NCBI GenBank assembly: GCA_002718895.1
Contig: PBGD01000009.1
Coordinates: 1-64,000, forward strand
DNA: 64,000 nt
Origin: Flavobacteriales bacterium
Lineage (GTDB): Bacteria > Bacteroidota > Bacteroidia > Flavobacteriales > TMED113
Reading direction: 5' to 3'
Position 1 is the first letter of the stretch. Every line of letters begins with the position of its first letter. Under the pieces are notes generated by a model. The model saw only the letters and a program-made list of their open reading frames with translations. It did not search any database and was not told the origin of the DNA. Made by a program: the position numbers and the translations under genes. Shown here one piece after another: positions 9,075-17,981 of the stretch.

Positions 9075-9761
9075 ATGAATAAAGATCTTAAAAAAAAATG
9101 GACAAATAATAGCCATGAAAAAACATGGAGCGTATTTAAAATAATGTCTGAATTTGTTGAAGGATTTGAAAAATTATCAAATGTTGGACCATGCATTTCT
9201 ATTTTTGGTTCAGCAAGAACAAAAAAAAATAACCCTTATTATAATGATGCAGTTGAATTAGCAGAAAAATTAAGTCTCAAAGGATTTGGAATTATTACTG
9301 GCGGCGGTCCTGGCATAATGGAAGCAGGTAATAAAGGTGCTAAAAAAGGTGGTGGCGCATCAGTTGGTTTAAATATTGACCTTCCATTTGAACAAACTCC
9401 AAATAAATATATAGATAGTGAAAAGAGTATAGACTTTAACTATTTTTTTGTAAGAAAAGTGATGTTTGTTAAATATGCTCAGGCTTTTGTTATTTTACCA
9501 GGTGGAGTTGGTACATTAGATGAATTATTTGAAACTATTACATTAATTCAAACAAAAAAAATACAAAAAATACCTATAATACTCTATGGAAGTGAATATT
9601 GGAATGGTTTATTAAAATGGATGGAAGAAGTTGTATTAGAAAAGGAAAAATGTATTAGCAAATCAGATTTTGAAAATTTTATTGTTTTAGACAAAATAGA
9701 TGATGTAATAGAAACAATTGAAGATTTTTATAAAAAAACTCAATTTAGCCCCAATTTTTAA
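9075..9761 (+). CDS. LOG family protein (TIGR00730 type)
   Basis: The 228 residues have the Rossmann-like LOG fold. Motifs are ISIFGSARTKKNN, GFGIITGGGPGIMEAGNKGA, and PGGVGTLDELFETITLIQTKK, the latter two being the family signature. Characterised members hydrolyse nucleoside 5'-monophosphates, for example as cytokinin riboside 5'-monophosphate phosphoribohydrolases. In bacteria without plant hosts the physiological role is unclear, so I give no gene symbol. It closes the rightward run, ending nine bases before the TonB receptor start. Confidence 0.9.
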   Translation: MNKDLKKKWTNNSHEKTWSVFKIMSEFVEGFEKLSNVGPCISIFGSARTKKNNPYYNDAVELAEKLSLKGFGIITGGGPGIMEAGNKGAKKGGGASVGLNIDLPFEQTPNKYIDSEKSIDFNYFFVRKVMFVKYAQAFVILPGGVGTLDELFETITLIQTKKIQKIPIILYGSEYWNGLLKWMEEVVLEKEKCISKSDFENFIVLDKIDDVIETIEDFYKKTQFSPNF

Positions 9762-9770
9762 CTTATTAAT

Positions 9771-12700
9771 TTGAAAAATTTTAAAAAAATAAAATATTTG
9801 ACTTTTAGTCTAATTATACTAATAAGTACTCAAATTGTCTGTCAAGAAAATATATCAGGAACCGTATTTGACCAAAATACCAAAGAAAGATTAATCGGAG
9901 CAAATATTATTATTAAAGATTTGAATATTGGAACTACAACGAATTTTAATGGTGATTTTACTATAAGTATTAATAATTATCCAGCAAATATAGAATGTTC
10001 ATATATTGGTTACCAGACTAAAACATATGAAGTAAAAGATCAAAATCAAAAAATTGAAATTTTATTAACGAAAGATGAGTTAGTTCTTAGTGATATAGAA
10101 ATAGTCGACACAAGATTAAGTGAAAAATTAAAGCAATCTCCAATAACAATTGAAGCTATGGATGTAATTGCGATTAAAGAAGCACCTTCTTCATCCTTTT
10201 ATGAATCATTAGGTAATTTAAAAGGTGTTGACATGACATCGGCAAGTTTAGGTTTTAAAATTATTAATACTAGAGGTTTTAATAGTACATCTCCAGTAAG
10301 ATCATTACAAATTATAGATGGAGTTGACAATCAATCTCCAGGGTTAAATTTTTCACTCGGAAATTTTTTAGGCACAACAGAACTTGATACAAAAGGTGTT
10401 GAGATTATTGTTGGTGCTAATTCAGCCCTATATGGAGCCAATGCATTTAATGGTGTAATTAGTATGACCACTAAGGACCCTTTCATGTTCCCTGGGACCA
10501 GCTATCAAGTAAAAATGGGTGAAAGATCATTAATTGAACACTGCTTTAGATACGCAACACATTGGACAAGTGATAAGGATATAGAAATTGGGTTTAAATT
10601 TAATATCCAAAAAATGTCTGCTAATGATTGGGAAGCTAATAATCTAGATGCGGTTTATGATACTGAATTAGAAATCAATAACTATGGTGGATATGATGCA
10701 GTTAACAGATATGGTGATGAATGGTTTTCAGGATCTGAAATTGATTTTCAACCCAATTTAAATTTAAAAAATACTCTAAGAAGAACTGGATACATGGAAA
10801 GTGATTTAGCAGACTATAATACTGAAAATCTAAAATTTAATACAGCATTTCATTTTAGAAAAAATACTAATGAATTAATATACTCATTTAACTTTGGCTC
10901 TGGAACTACCATATATCAAGGCGACAATAGATATAGCTTAAAAAATATACGTTTTTGGCAAAATAAATTAGAATACAAAAGAAAAGATAATTTTTTCATA
11001 AGGTTTTACACTACTCATGAAGACGCAGGAGATTCATATGATATTGTTGCAACTGCACAAGCCTTATCAGATAAATCCGCATCAAATATTGATTGGGTGA
11101 TTGCATATAAAAGTAAATTTAGAAACTTACTTTCAGACATGCCAGGATATGTTAAAGAACAAGATTGGAACATATATTATGATTCATTTGATGAATGGCA
11201 AATTGAGATGATAAATCTATTAGCATCAAATGAAGATTTAATTGCTAATTATCATCAATTAGCTCGGGAATATACAGATCAACTACTAGGTGAATGGCAA
11301 TATCCTTATTTACAACCCGGGACTCAAGTATTTGACTCTATAATCAATGATATAACATCAAAAACACGATATAATGCATATGGAGAAGAAATTGGAGGCA
11401 CAAAGTTCTATGATAAATCTAGTCTATATAATCTTCAAATTGAGAAAAAAATTGATTTAAATAAATTTGGACATCTAAAGATAGGAGCCAATGGAAGACT
11501 ATATACTCCAGATTCACAAGGATCTATTTTTAATGACGGATTCAATTACATCGATTATCCTCAACTAGATAATCAAGGTGACACAATATTTATGGAGCAA
11601 CCAACTGGAAATTTTGTATTTAATGAATTTGGTCAATTTGTACCTGAAGTAGACCTAGTCATGCAGGAATGGATTGATACAGTCAAAACCAATATTCAAA
11701 ATTATGAGTACGGAATGTATATAGGTTATGAAAATGAATTATTTAGTGAAACATTATTAGTTAATGCAACAGCAAGAGTTGATAAAAATGAAAATTTTAA
11801 TTTTTTATTTTCTCCAGCTACATCTATTGTATACAAGCCTAATGAAAGAGATATTATTAGAGTCTCTTTATCTTCAGCTATTAGAAATCCGACATTAACT
11901 GATCAATATCTTAATTACAATGCAGGATTAGCTACTTTACTTGGTAATATTAATGGATTTGGATTTAATGAAAATTTTGTGACAAGTGAAGCTATATTTG
12001 ACTGTGTAGCAGCTACAACAACAACATTAGGTAATCCAGCAAGTTATTTTTTAACCAATGGAAGACTTCAAATTGATCCAATCAAACCTGAACAAGTAGA
12101 AACAATTGAACTTGGATTTCGAACTACTTTATTCAATAAAATCTACATAGATGCAAGTGGTTATTATTCCAGGTATAATAACTTTATTGGATACCAAATT
12201 GGAGCAAGTTATGAAACTGATGGAACAACATCATTTGCTAATCAAGAAGATATTGACGGTGGATGGGCATCATATATTGGAGAAGAAATAGATTACAAAG
12301 CAATTATTCCCCAAAGCATCAGATTTTATAGAATTGCTGCAAATGCCAAAGAGGAAGTGACAACTCAAGGAATTAGCCTTGGAATAAATTACTATATGAA
12401 TAGTAAAACCTCAATTAATGGTAATTACTCATGGAATAAATTAAATAATGAAGAAACAAAAGACCCTCTAATTCCAGCATATAATACGCCTGAACATAAA
12501 TTTAATATTGGAATATCTAGTAAATTCAAGCTAAAAAAGGCCTCAAATAATTATTATAACTTCTCATTAAATTACAAGTGGATAGAAGGTTTTTTATTTG
12601 AAGGATCTCCTCAATTTACTGGGCCAGTTGAAACATATGGTTTAGTTGATGGACAAATCAACAGAGTATTTAATCAAAAAAATGGTGAACTTATTGCAAA

Positions 12701-12800
12701 AATAGGAGTTTCTAACCTTTTAAATAATCAAATATATCAAGCATATGGTGCACCTAAAATTGGTAGATTAAGTTACATCTCATTATCTTTTCACTATTAA
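9771..12800 (+). CDS. TonB-dependent receptor with carboxypeptidase-regulatory-like domain
   Basis: This is an outer-membrane transporter of 1009 residues that starts at TTG. A signal peptide (about residues 1-26, ending IVCQE) is followed by a CarboxypepD_reg-like beta domain (SGTVFDQNTKERLIGANI, about 28-105). The plug spans about 135-240, with FYESLGNLKGVDM, SLQIIDGVDNQSP and IIVGANSALYGANAFNGVISM. The C-terminal barrel ends in a terminal aromatic (YISLSFHY), as outer-membrane barrels do. No SusD partner follows, so it is not a SusCD pair. Instead two secreted T9SS proteins come next. The transported ligand is unknown. Confidence 0.93.
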   Translation: MKNFKKIKYLTFSLIILISTQIVCQENISGTVFDQNTKERLIGANIIIKDLNIGTTTNFNGDFTISINNYPANIECSYIGYQTKTYEVKDQNQKIEILLTKDELVLSDIEIVDTRLSEKLKQSPITIEAMDVIAIKEAPSSSFYESLGNLKGVDMTSASLGFKIINTRGFNSTSPVRSLQIIDGVDNQSPGLNFSLGNFLGTTELDTKGVEIIVGANSALYGANAFNGVISMTTKDPFMFPGTSYQVKMGERSLIEHCFRYATHWTSDKDIEIGFKFNIQKMSANDWEANNLDAVYDTELEINNYGGYDAVNRYGDEWFSGSEIDFQPNLNLKNTLRRTGYMESDLADYNTENLKFNTAFHFRKNTNELIYSFNFGSGTTIYQGDNRYSLKNIRFWQNKLEYKRKDNFFIRFYTTHEDAGDSYDIVATAQALSDKSASNIDWVIAYKSKFRNLLSDMPGYVKEQDWNIYYDSFDEWQIEMINLLASNEDLIANYHQLAREYTDQLLGEWQYPYLQPGTQVFDSIINDITSKTRYNAYGEEIGGTKFYDKSSLYNLQIEKKIDLNKFGHLKIGANGRLYTPDSQGSIFNDGFNYIDYPQLDNQGDTIFMEQPTGNFVFNEFGQFVPEVDLVMQEWIDTVKTNIQNYEYGMYIGYENELFSETLLVNATARVDKNENFNFLFSPATSIVYKPNERDIIRVSLSSAIRNPTLTDQYLNYNAGLATLLGNINGFGFNENFVTSEAIFDCVAATTTTLGNPASYFLTNGRLQIDPIKPEQVETIELGFRTTLFNKIYIDASGYYSRYNNFIGYQIGASYETDGTTSFANQEDIDGGWASYIGEEIDYKAIIPQSIRFYRIAANAKEEVTTQGISLGINYYMNSKTSINGNYSWNKLNNEETKDPLIPAYNTPEHKFNIGISSKFKLKKASNNYYNFSLNYKWIEGFLFEGSPQFTGPVETYGLVDGQINRVFNQKNGELIAKIGVSNLLNNQIYQAYGAPKIGRLSYISLSFHY

Positions 12801-12875
12801 ACATAATGTATAAGAAATGTATTTCATAATAAAATACTATCTTGCAGAACTTATTTAAACTAAAATTTAAAAACT

Positions 12876-14507
12876 ATGAAAAAAACTTTACAATTATTTA
12901 CAATTTTATTGATATTTATATGTAGTCAAAATATTTATGCTCAAAGATACTTAACTGAGCAATTTACTACTGTAGATACTCTAAGTGACGTGGTTTATGG
13001 TAATAATATTTCAGTGATTGGTTTATTAGCAGCTCAACCACCTGCTTCTCAACCATTATTAATGGATATATACACTCCAGAAGGTGATACTGAAACAAAC
13101 AGACCTGTTGTAATCATGTTACATACTGGAAGTTTTTTACCTAAAATATTAAATGGTCAAGCAACTGGTGAAAAAACAGATAATGCAATAGTTGAACAAT
13201 GCGTGCAATTTGCTAAAAAAGGATATGTGGCTGTAGCTGTAAATTACAGACAAGGATGGAATCCATCTTCAACAAATGAAGATGTAAGAAGAAGTACTTT
13301 AATACAAGCGGCATACAGAGGTTTACAAGATACAAGAACTGCTGTACGATTTTTAAGAAAATCAGTTGCTGAAGATGGAAATCCTTATGGAATCTCAGCT
13401 GATCACATTGCAGTTGGAGGAATTGGAACAGGGGGTTATGTATCTTTAGCTGCAGCAACATTAAATGATTATTCAACTGAACTAACTCTACCAAAATTTA
13501 TTGATCAAAGTACAGGTCTTCCTTATATAATCGAGAGTGTATTTGGTAATTTAGATGGAACAACATCTGGCACACTACCAGAACTTGATATTAATGGAGA
13601 TGGCACACCTGATGCAACAAATATTATTATGTGTACACCAAATCATGAAACCTACTCTTCAGAAATACATATGGCATTTAATATAGGTGGTGCATTACCT
13701 GATAGTTCTTGGATAAATGCAGGAGAAGTGCCAATCGCTAGTATGCAATGCTACTTAGATCAAGATGCTCCTTATGAAGTAGGTGACATTATAGTACCTA
13801 CAACTGGTGAATTTGTGGTCGAAGGACATGGCTCATTAGTAGTTCAAAGAAGATCTGACGAACTAGGTAATAATGATGTTTTTAATGGCCTTAGTATGTC
13901 TGTTACTGATTCATTTTATGGAAATGGTGATGGAGCGATAAACTCTGGACTGCAAGTACAAGCAACAAATATGTTTGGCCAACCTGCAGTTGATGAAAAC
14001 GGAGATCCTATATACATATTTGAAGGACATCCAGTTTATGAAGGTCTTTTTCCAATTGTTGCACCGAAAGGAGATGTTATAACTGGTCAAAGCTCTTCAC
14101 CATGTTTATTTCCATGGAATGAGCAAGGTTCACCATGGGACTGGTGGAATAATGACCCAACTGATCCAACTTCATATCCATCAGTAAGCGCTGCAAGTCC
14201 ATTAACTAATGATGGTGGAACATTAACTGCTGAATTTTTTGCATGTTATTCAACACTAGGTAGTCCTGATATGTCTGAGGCTAAAGGATTAGCATTTGCA
14301 TCAATGATACAAGAATTTATGTGTCCAAGAATAATGGCTGCATTAGATTTAAACAACACAAGTGTAATTGAAAATAGTAAATCAAGTAAAAATTTAATGC
14401 AGACTATTGATATCACTGGGAGAGTTATTAATCCTAACACTAAAAACACAATTTTATTTGATGTTTATGATAATGGTGTTGTTAAGAAAAAATATTTAGT
14501 TAAGTAA
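12876..14507 (+). CDS. secreted alpha/beta-hydrolase-like protein, altered nucleophile elbow
   Basis: A signal peptide (residues 1-22, ending IYAQ) leads into an alpha/beta-hydrolase fold: RPVVIMLHTGSF at ~77, GYVAVAVNYRQGWNP with an arginine-rich helix, and the strand before the nucleophile elbow, IAVGGIGTGGYVSLA (181-190). In active esterases of this type the elbow reads GGxSAGG. Here glycine stands where the catalytic serine is expected. The region 200-490 is an acidic glycine-rich insertion not recognised further. The end (MQTIDITGRVINPN ... VKKKYLVK) resembles a T9SS sorting tail. The fasciclin-like gene starts on the next base. Confidence 0.72.
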   Translation: MKKTLQLFTILLIFICSQNIYAQRYLTEQFTTVDTLSDVVYGNNISVIGLLAAQPPASQPLLMDIYTPEGDTETNRPVVIMLHTGSFLPKILNGQATGEKTDNAIVEQCVQFAKKGYVAVAVNYRQGWNPSSTNEDVRRSTLIQAAYRGLQDTRTAVRFLRKSVAEDGNPYGISADHIAVGGIGTGGYVSLAAATLNDYSTELTLPKFIDQSTGLPYIIESVFGNLDGTTSGTLPELDINGDGTPDATNIIMCTPNHETYSSEIHMAFNIGGALPDSSWINAGEVPIASMQCYLDQDAPYEVGDIIVPTTGEFVVEGHGSLVVQRRSDELGNNDVFNGLSMSVTDSFYGNGDGAINSGLQVQATNMFGQPAVDENGDPIYIFEGHPVYEGLFPIVAPKGDVITGQSSSPCLFPWNEQGSPWDWWNNDPTDPTSYPSVSAASPLTNDGGTLTAEFFACYSTLGSPDMSEAKGLAFASMIQEFMCPRIMAALDLNNTSVIENSKSSKNLMQTIDITGRVINPNTKNTILFDVYDNGVVKKKYLVK

Positions 14508-15221
14508 ATGTATAGAATATTCATTTATTGTCTTATTCCATTTATAGGGTTCTCACAATGTGAGAACCCTATTTTGGATGTGGCTGTAATTACAGATGAA
14601 GGAGATGATGATTTTCAATTTGTAATTAATCTTTTTTATCAAGGTTTACTTGAGGATCACCCCAATATAAATGATTGCAATAGTCCTAATAACTATACAA
14701 TGTTTCTTCCTAACGATAATGTGCCAAGTGCATCAGTTAGCCAGTTAATTGGACTTACAGGAGATGTTACTGACTATCTAAGTTATTATTTTTATCCTAA
14801 CGATTTATTGCTAGAACCAAATCAAAATTTAACAATTGAAATGATAGATGGAAATAATGCTTTCGTTAATACTTTCACAACTCCACCAACAATAAATAAT
14901 ATAGAAATTTCAAATGTAATCTGTGCTTGTAACGGTCTCATTTACTTAATTGACGATTTAATATGGGCACCAGGAGTAATTAATATTAATGAGCATAGAA
15001 AAACTATATTTACTATAGATCAATCATTAAATATGATCAATTTTCAGTCTATTAAAGAAAAAGGAACAGTTTCTATTATAAATCTTAATGGACAAATTAT
15101 ATTCACCAAAAAATTATCCAAAGAGTCTCAAGTTAAAATACCAAAGTTAAATCAAGGAGAATACATAATTAACTATCAAACAAAAAATAATAATATATCT
15201 AAATTATATTTTTTTAAATAG
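14508..15221 (+). CDS. secreted fasciclin-like protein with T9SS tail
   Basis: The 237 residues start directly after the previous stop (TAA then ATG). A signal peptide (FIYCLIPFIGFSQC) leads to a region resembling a degenerate fasciclin (FAS1) domain, with YTMFLPNDNVP near residue 63 and a conserved-looking end, ICACNGLIYLIDDLIWAP, near 142. The last 75 residues form a T9SS-type tail (VSIINLNGQIIFTKKL, then LNQGEYIINYQTK). Such proteins are exported by T9SS and act at the surface, often in adhesion. A perfect hairpin overlaps the signal-peptide codons. The stop is TAG. Confidence 0.65.
   Translation: MYRIFIYCLIPFIGFSQCENPILDVAVITDEGDDDFQFVINLFYQGLLEDHPNINDCNSPNNYTMFLPNDNVPSASVSQLIGLTGDVTDYLSYYFYPNDLLLEPNQNLTIEMIDGNNAFVNTFTTPPTINNIEISNVICACNGLIYLIDDLIWAPGVININEHRKTIFTIDQSLNMINFQSIKEKGTVSIINLNGQIIFTKKLSKESQVKIPKLNQGEYIINYQTKNNNISKLYFFK
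14544..14575 (+). terminator. perfect 13-bp hairpin with T tract inside a gene start
   Basis: ATAGGGTTCTCAC and GTGAGAACCCTAT are exact inverse complements separated by the three-base loop AAT, and TTT follows at 14573-14575. The hairpin begins 37 bases after the stop of the hydrolase-like gene. It has the form of an intrinsic terminator, but it lies inside codons 13-22 of the fasciclin-like gene. It may limit expression of the downstream gene relative to the upstream one. It is the most GC-rich perfect hairpin I noticed in the window. Confidence 0.7.
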
Positions 15222-15223
15222 TA

Positions 15224-16432
15224 TTATAATTCATTTTCGTGCAAGGTTTTACTAAATAGTATATTCCCATTTTCATTATAAGTTTCAAAAGTTAATTTTC
15301 TATTACCTTTTGAACCCTTAATACTAACTAGGGAATAATTATTATTAGATAAATGAGAAATATTGAATTCATTGAAATTAATATTTTTAACATCATCATG
15401 TATTTCTAATTCTAGAAGTTTAGTTCCAACATTTTTATTTTCACTAGAACTAAGTAAAATACACCCATTATTTTCTGACATTTTTAATCTGTAAAGAAAA
15501 TAATCATATTGTGTTTTAAAATCAGAAAAATCTAATTCATTATTTTTTTCAGTAAAGGGGATAGGGCTAGCGATAATAGTAAAAGTGGAACCAGTATTAT
15601 TTAATTCTTGAAATAATCTTTCAATTTGTTTATCTCCATATAAATTATTCTCAGATCTAAAAGAACATGCATCAAGTAAAAAAATGTCTACATCATTATA
15701 TGTATATCGTTGGTATGTACCATAATCAAAATAGGTGTAATTATATGTCTTTTGAAGTGAATTAGGCCAAAAAGCATTAAATGCAAAATATGAACTATCA
15801 ACCATTAAATCACCTGTTAAATTATTTTTGTAATTGAAATCATGATCATTCCAAGTAGCAATCTGAGGTGTTGATGTTAAAAAATTATTTAAAACTGTAT
15901 TTTTTCTAGCATCTACATATTTTGAAATTATTTCATCATATGAATTTGACTTATCCAAATTAACATGACCACCTAACCAAACCATAAAATCTGAGTTTGT
16001 CTTTCTCATATTAGATAACATAGTAGCTGATGGATTTTTCAAATTACTGCCAATTAAAAACTGTACATCATCAAGATGTGGCCTTTTAGTAAAAATATCT
16101 ATTTCCTTAACAAATTCTCCATCTACGTAAACAGTGGCAATATATTCTTTATTAGGAAGTAGCTTTTCTAACTTAACAGTGTAAGGAAAAAATTCTTCTT
16201 TGATATTCTTACTATCGACTTCAAAATCGTACTCCCAAAGTTTATCTTTATCATAATCTTTAATATCAAATTCTATTTTTTTTGCTGACTTTGATAATAA
16301 AAACCAAATTTGGGTACCATATGCGTCAATAAAAGACACCATAGGACCAGCAATTACTTTTTCTGACTGAGAATAAATATTAAATGAAAATAATAAATAA
16401 CAAAAAATAAAGGATTTAAATAAATAGTTCAT
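15224..16432 (-). CDS. secreted PhoD-like protein with degraded metal site
   Basis: From the ATG at 16432 the protein has 402 residues and a signal peptide (residues 1-21, ending IYSQ). A beta-rich N-domain (~25-116) with GTQIWFLLS precedes a calcineurin-like PhoD domain. IATWNDHDF (191-199) matches the PhoD motif ATWDDHD, and NAFWPNSLQKTYNYTYFDYG and DIFLLDACSFR also fit the family. Other motifs have drifted: the usual LGDN is WLGGHVNLD (152-160), the first GSC is GSNLKN, and the terminal GDxH is replaced by LLSSSENKN. It may be an inactive relative. An upstream start at 16477 would overlap the next gene, so I rejected it. Confidence 0.68.
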   Translation of the reverse strand: MNYLFKSFIFCYLLFSFNIYSQSEKVIAGPMVSFIDAYGTQIWFLLSKSAKKIEFDIKDYDKDKLWEYDFEVDSKNIKEEFFPYTVKLEKLLPNKEYIATVYVDGEFVKEIDIFTKRPHLDDVQFLIGSNLKNPSATMLSNMRKTNSDFMVWLGGHVNLDKSNSYDEIISKYVDARKNTVLNNFLTSTPQIATWNDHDFNYKNNLTGDLMVDSSYFAFNAFWPNSLQKTYNYTYFDYGTYQRYTYNDVDIFLLDACSFRSENNLYGDKQIERLFQELNNTGSTFTIIASPIPFTEKNNELDFSDFKTQYDYFLYRLKMSENNGCILLSSSENKNVGTKLLELEIHDDVKNINFNEFNISHLSNNNYSLVSIKGSKGNRKLTFETYNENGNILFSKTLHENEL

Positions 16433-16445
16433 TATAAAAAAAAAT

Positions 16446-17450
16446 TTAATTTTTAATATCAACAAGTTCAACTTCAAAAATTAAAGTTGCACCTGGAGGA
16501 ATAACACCACCTGCACCTCTGTCACCATAAGCTAATTCAGAAGGAATTATAAATTTAGCTTTATCTCCAACTTTTAAAAGAGATATACCCTCATCCCATC
16601 CTTTGATGACACGACCTTGACCTAATGGAAAAGAAATGGGTTCACCTCTATTATAGGAAGAATCAAACATAGTACCATCAACTAGATATCCAGAATAGTG
16701 AACAGACACATTATCTCCAGATTTTGGAGTTGCCCCGCTCCCCTCTTCTAATAAAAAATATGACAAACCACTTTCAGTTGTTTTAGCACCAGCAGTAATT
16801 TCTTTTAGTTTCTCAGCATCTGCTCTTTTTCTTTCTTCTTCTTTTTTCTCAGCTTCAGCTTTGAAATTAGTAAAAACATCAAGAGCTTTAAATTTCTTTG
16901 CTTCTTTACCTACTCTTATAATTTCTATTTTTTCAATAATGTCATCTTGTTCAATTGCATTGACAATAGATTGACTATTTTCATCGTCAGATTCAATTTT
17001 ACCAAAAACTGAGTGTTTTCCGTCTAACCAAGGCGTTTCTTTGTGCGTAATAAAAAATTGAGATCCATTTGTATTTGGCCCACTATTAGCCATAGAAAGT
17101 ACTCCTGGTCCATCATGTTTTAAATCTGGATGAAATTCATCAGGAAATTTATAACCCGGATCACCAGTACCAGTTCCCAATGGACAGCCTCCTTGAATCA
17201 TGAAATCAGGAATAACTCTATGAAACTTTAATCCATCATAAAATGGGCCATCAGAATCTGGCATTAGACCCTCAGCTAAACAAATAAAATTTGCAACAGT
17301 TAAAGGAGTTTTGTCAAAGGCCAATGATATTGTAATATCACCTTTATTTGTAATTATTTTTGCATACATACCATTATCTTTTTTTGTTGCAGTACAAGAT
17401 ATAAAAAAGAGACTAATTAAAAGGATAGTAAAGAAAGCTATTTTTTTCAT
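16446..17450 (-). CDS. lipoprotein peptidylprolyl isomerase, cyclophilin-FKBP fusion
   Basis: This periplasmic folding catalyst of 334 residues joins two unrelated prolyl isomerase families. A lipoprotein signal ends in LFFISC (Cys 19). The cyclophilin domain (about 28-185) shows [37 protein letters not shown] and [12 protein letters not shown] charged helical linker ([14 protein letters not shown]) leads to the FKBP domain (about 235-334) with [33 protein letters not shown] and [19 protein letters not shown]. Both domains look intact. It lies directly downstream of a second FKBP lipoprotein, forming a two-gene folding unit. Confidence 0.94.
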   Translation of the reverse strand: MKKIAFFTILLISLFFISCTATKKDNGMYAKIITNKGDITISLAFDKTPLTVANFICLAEGLMPDSDGPFYDGLKFHRVIPDFMIQGGCPLGTGTGDPGYKFPDEFHPDLKHDGPGVLSMANSGPNTNGSQFFITHKETPWLDGKHSVFGKIESDDENSQSIVNAIEQDDIIEKIEIIRVGKEAKKFKALDVFTNFKAEAEKKEEERKRADAEKLKEITAGAKTTESGLSYFLLEEGSGATPKSGDNVSVHYSGYLVDGTMFDSSYNRGEPISFPLGQGRVIKGWDEGISLLKVGDKAKFIIPSELAYGDRGAGGVIPPGATLIFEVELVDIKN

Positions 17451-17978
17451 TTATTGAATTTTTAATAATTTAACATTTAATATTAGAGTTGAATAAGGAG
17501 GTACTGTTTTACCATAACCACTTAAACCAAAACCTAAATACGAAGGTATTATAATCTTTGCTTTATCCCCAATTTCAAGTAATTTAATTGCATAATTTAA
17601 TCCTCGCATCTGTTTTGAGTACCCAATCTGAAAATTTAAAGTATCTATTAAATTGTAATCATAAGATAATTGAGAGACATAATCTAGAATTTCACATGAA
17701 TATTCAATCATTACCAAATCACCATCTAATGGCATAAGGTTTAAATTTTTTGAACTTATTTTTTCATTGATATGCAATCTGATTCCTAAAGGATGTTTAA
17801 TAAAAGGGATTCTTGAAGCAATTACTAATGAATCTATTTCAATTTCTTCATTTTTAATGATTTTTTTATTGAGATCAATTAATAAAGTATCTATATAATT
17901 TGTTGGATTATTATTTATTTTTTTTTGATATGATGGTTGACAGGAGATGAAAATTAAAGAAAATATTAATAATCTCAT
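17451..17978 (-). CDS. FKBP-type peptidylprolyl isomerase lipoprotein, GldI-like
   Basis: The 175 residues begin with a lipoprotein signal (LLIFSLIFISC). The C-terminal FKBP domain is visible in GLNYAIKLLEIGDKAKIIIP, YLGFGLSGYGKTVPPYSTLIL and NVKLLKI. The upper part of the FKBP fold (residues 60-110) is divergent, with few of the usual active-site aromatics, so activity is uncertain. Its size, lipid anchor and place beside nrnA and ndk recall GldI, a lipoprotein needed for gliding and T9SS function in flavobacteria. That assignment rests on context as much as sequence. It abuts the cyclophilin-FKBP gene with no gap. Confidence 0.75.
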   Translation of the reverse strand: MRLLIFSLIFISCQPSYQKKINNNPTNYIDTLLIDLNKKIIKNEEIEIDSLVIASRIPFIKHPLGIRLHINEKISSKNLNLMPLDGDLVMIEYSCEILDYVSQLSYDYNLIDTLNFQIGYSKQMRGLNYAIKLLEIGDKAKIIIPSYLGFGLSGYGKTVPPYSTLILNVKLLKIQ

Positions 17979-17981
17979 TTA

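Noticed and set aside
9771-12800. SusCD polysaccharide utilisation locus
   Set aside because: No SusD-like lipoprotein follows the receptor, and no glycoside hydrolase is near.
12801-12875. Terminator between the TonB receptor and the hydrolase-like gene
   Set aside because: The only pairing (GAAAT-GT-ATTTC) is short and has no T tract after it.
13213-13494. Minus-strand open frame of 93 codons
   Set aside because: It lies entirely inside the hydrolase-like gene, has a low-complexity Leu/Gln/His composition typical of an antisense shadow, and no upstream signals.
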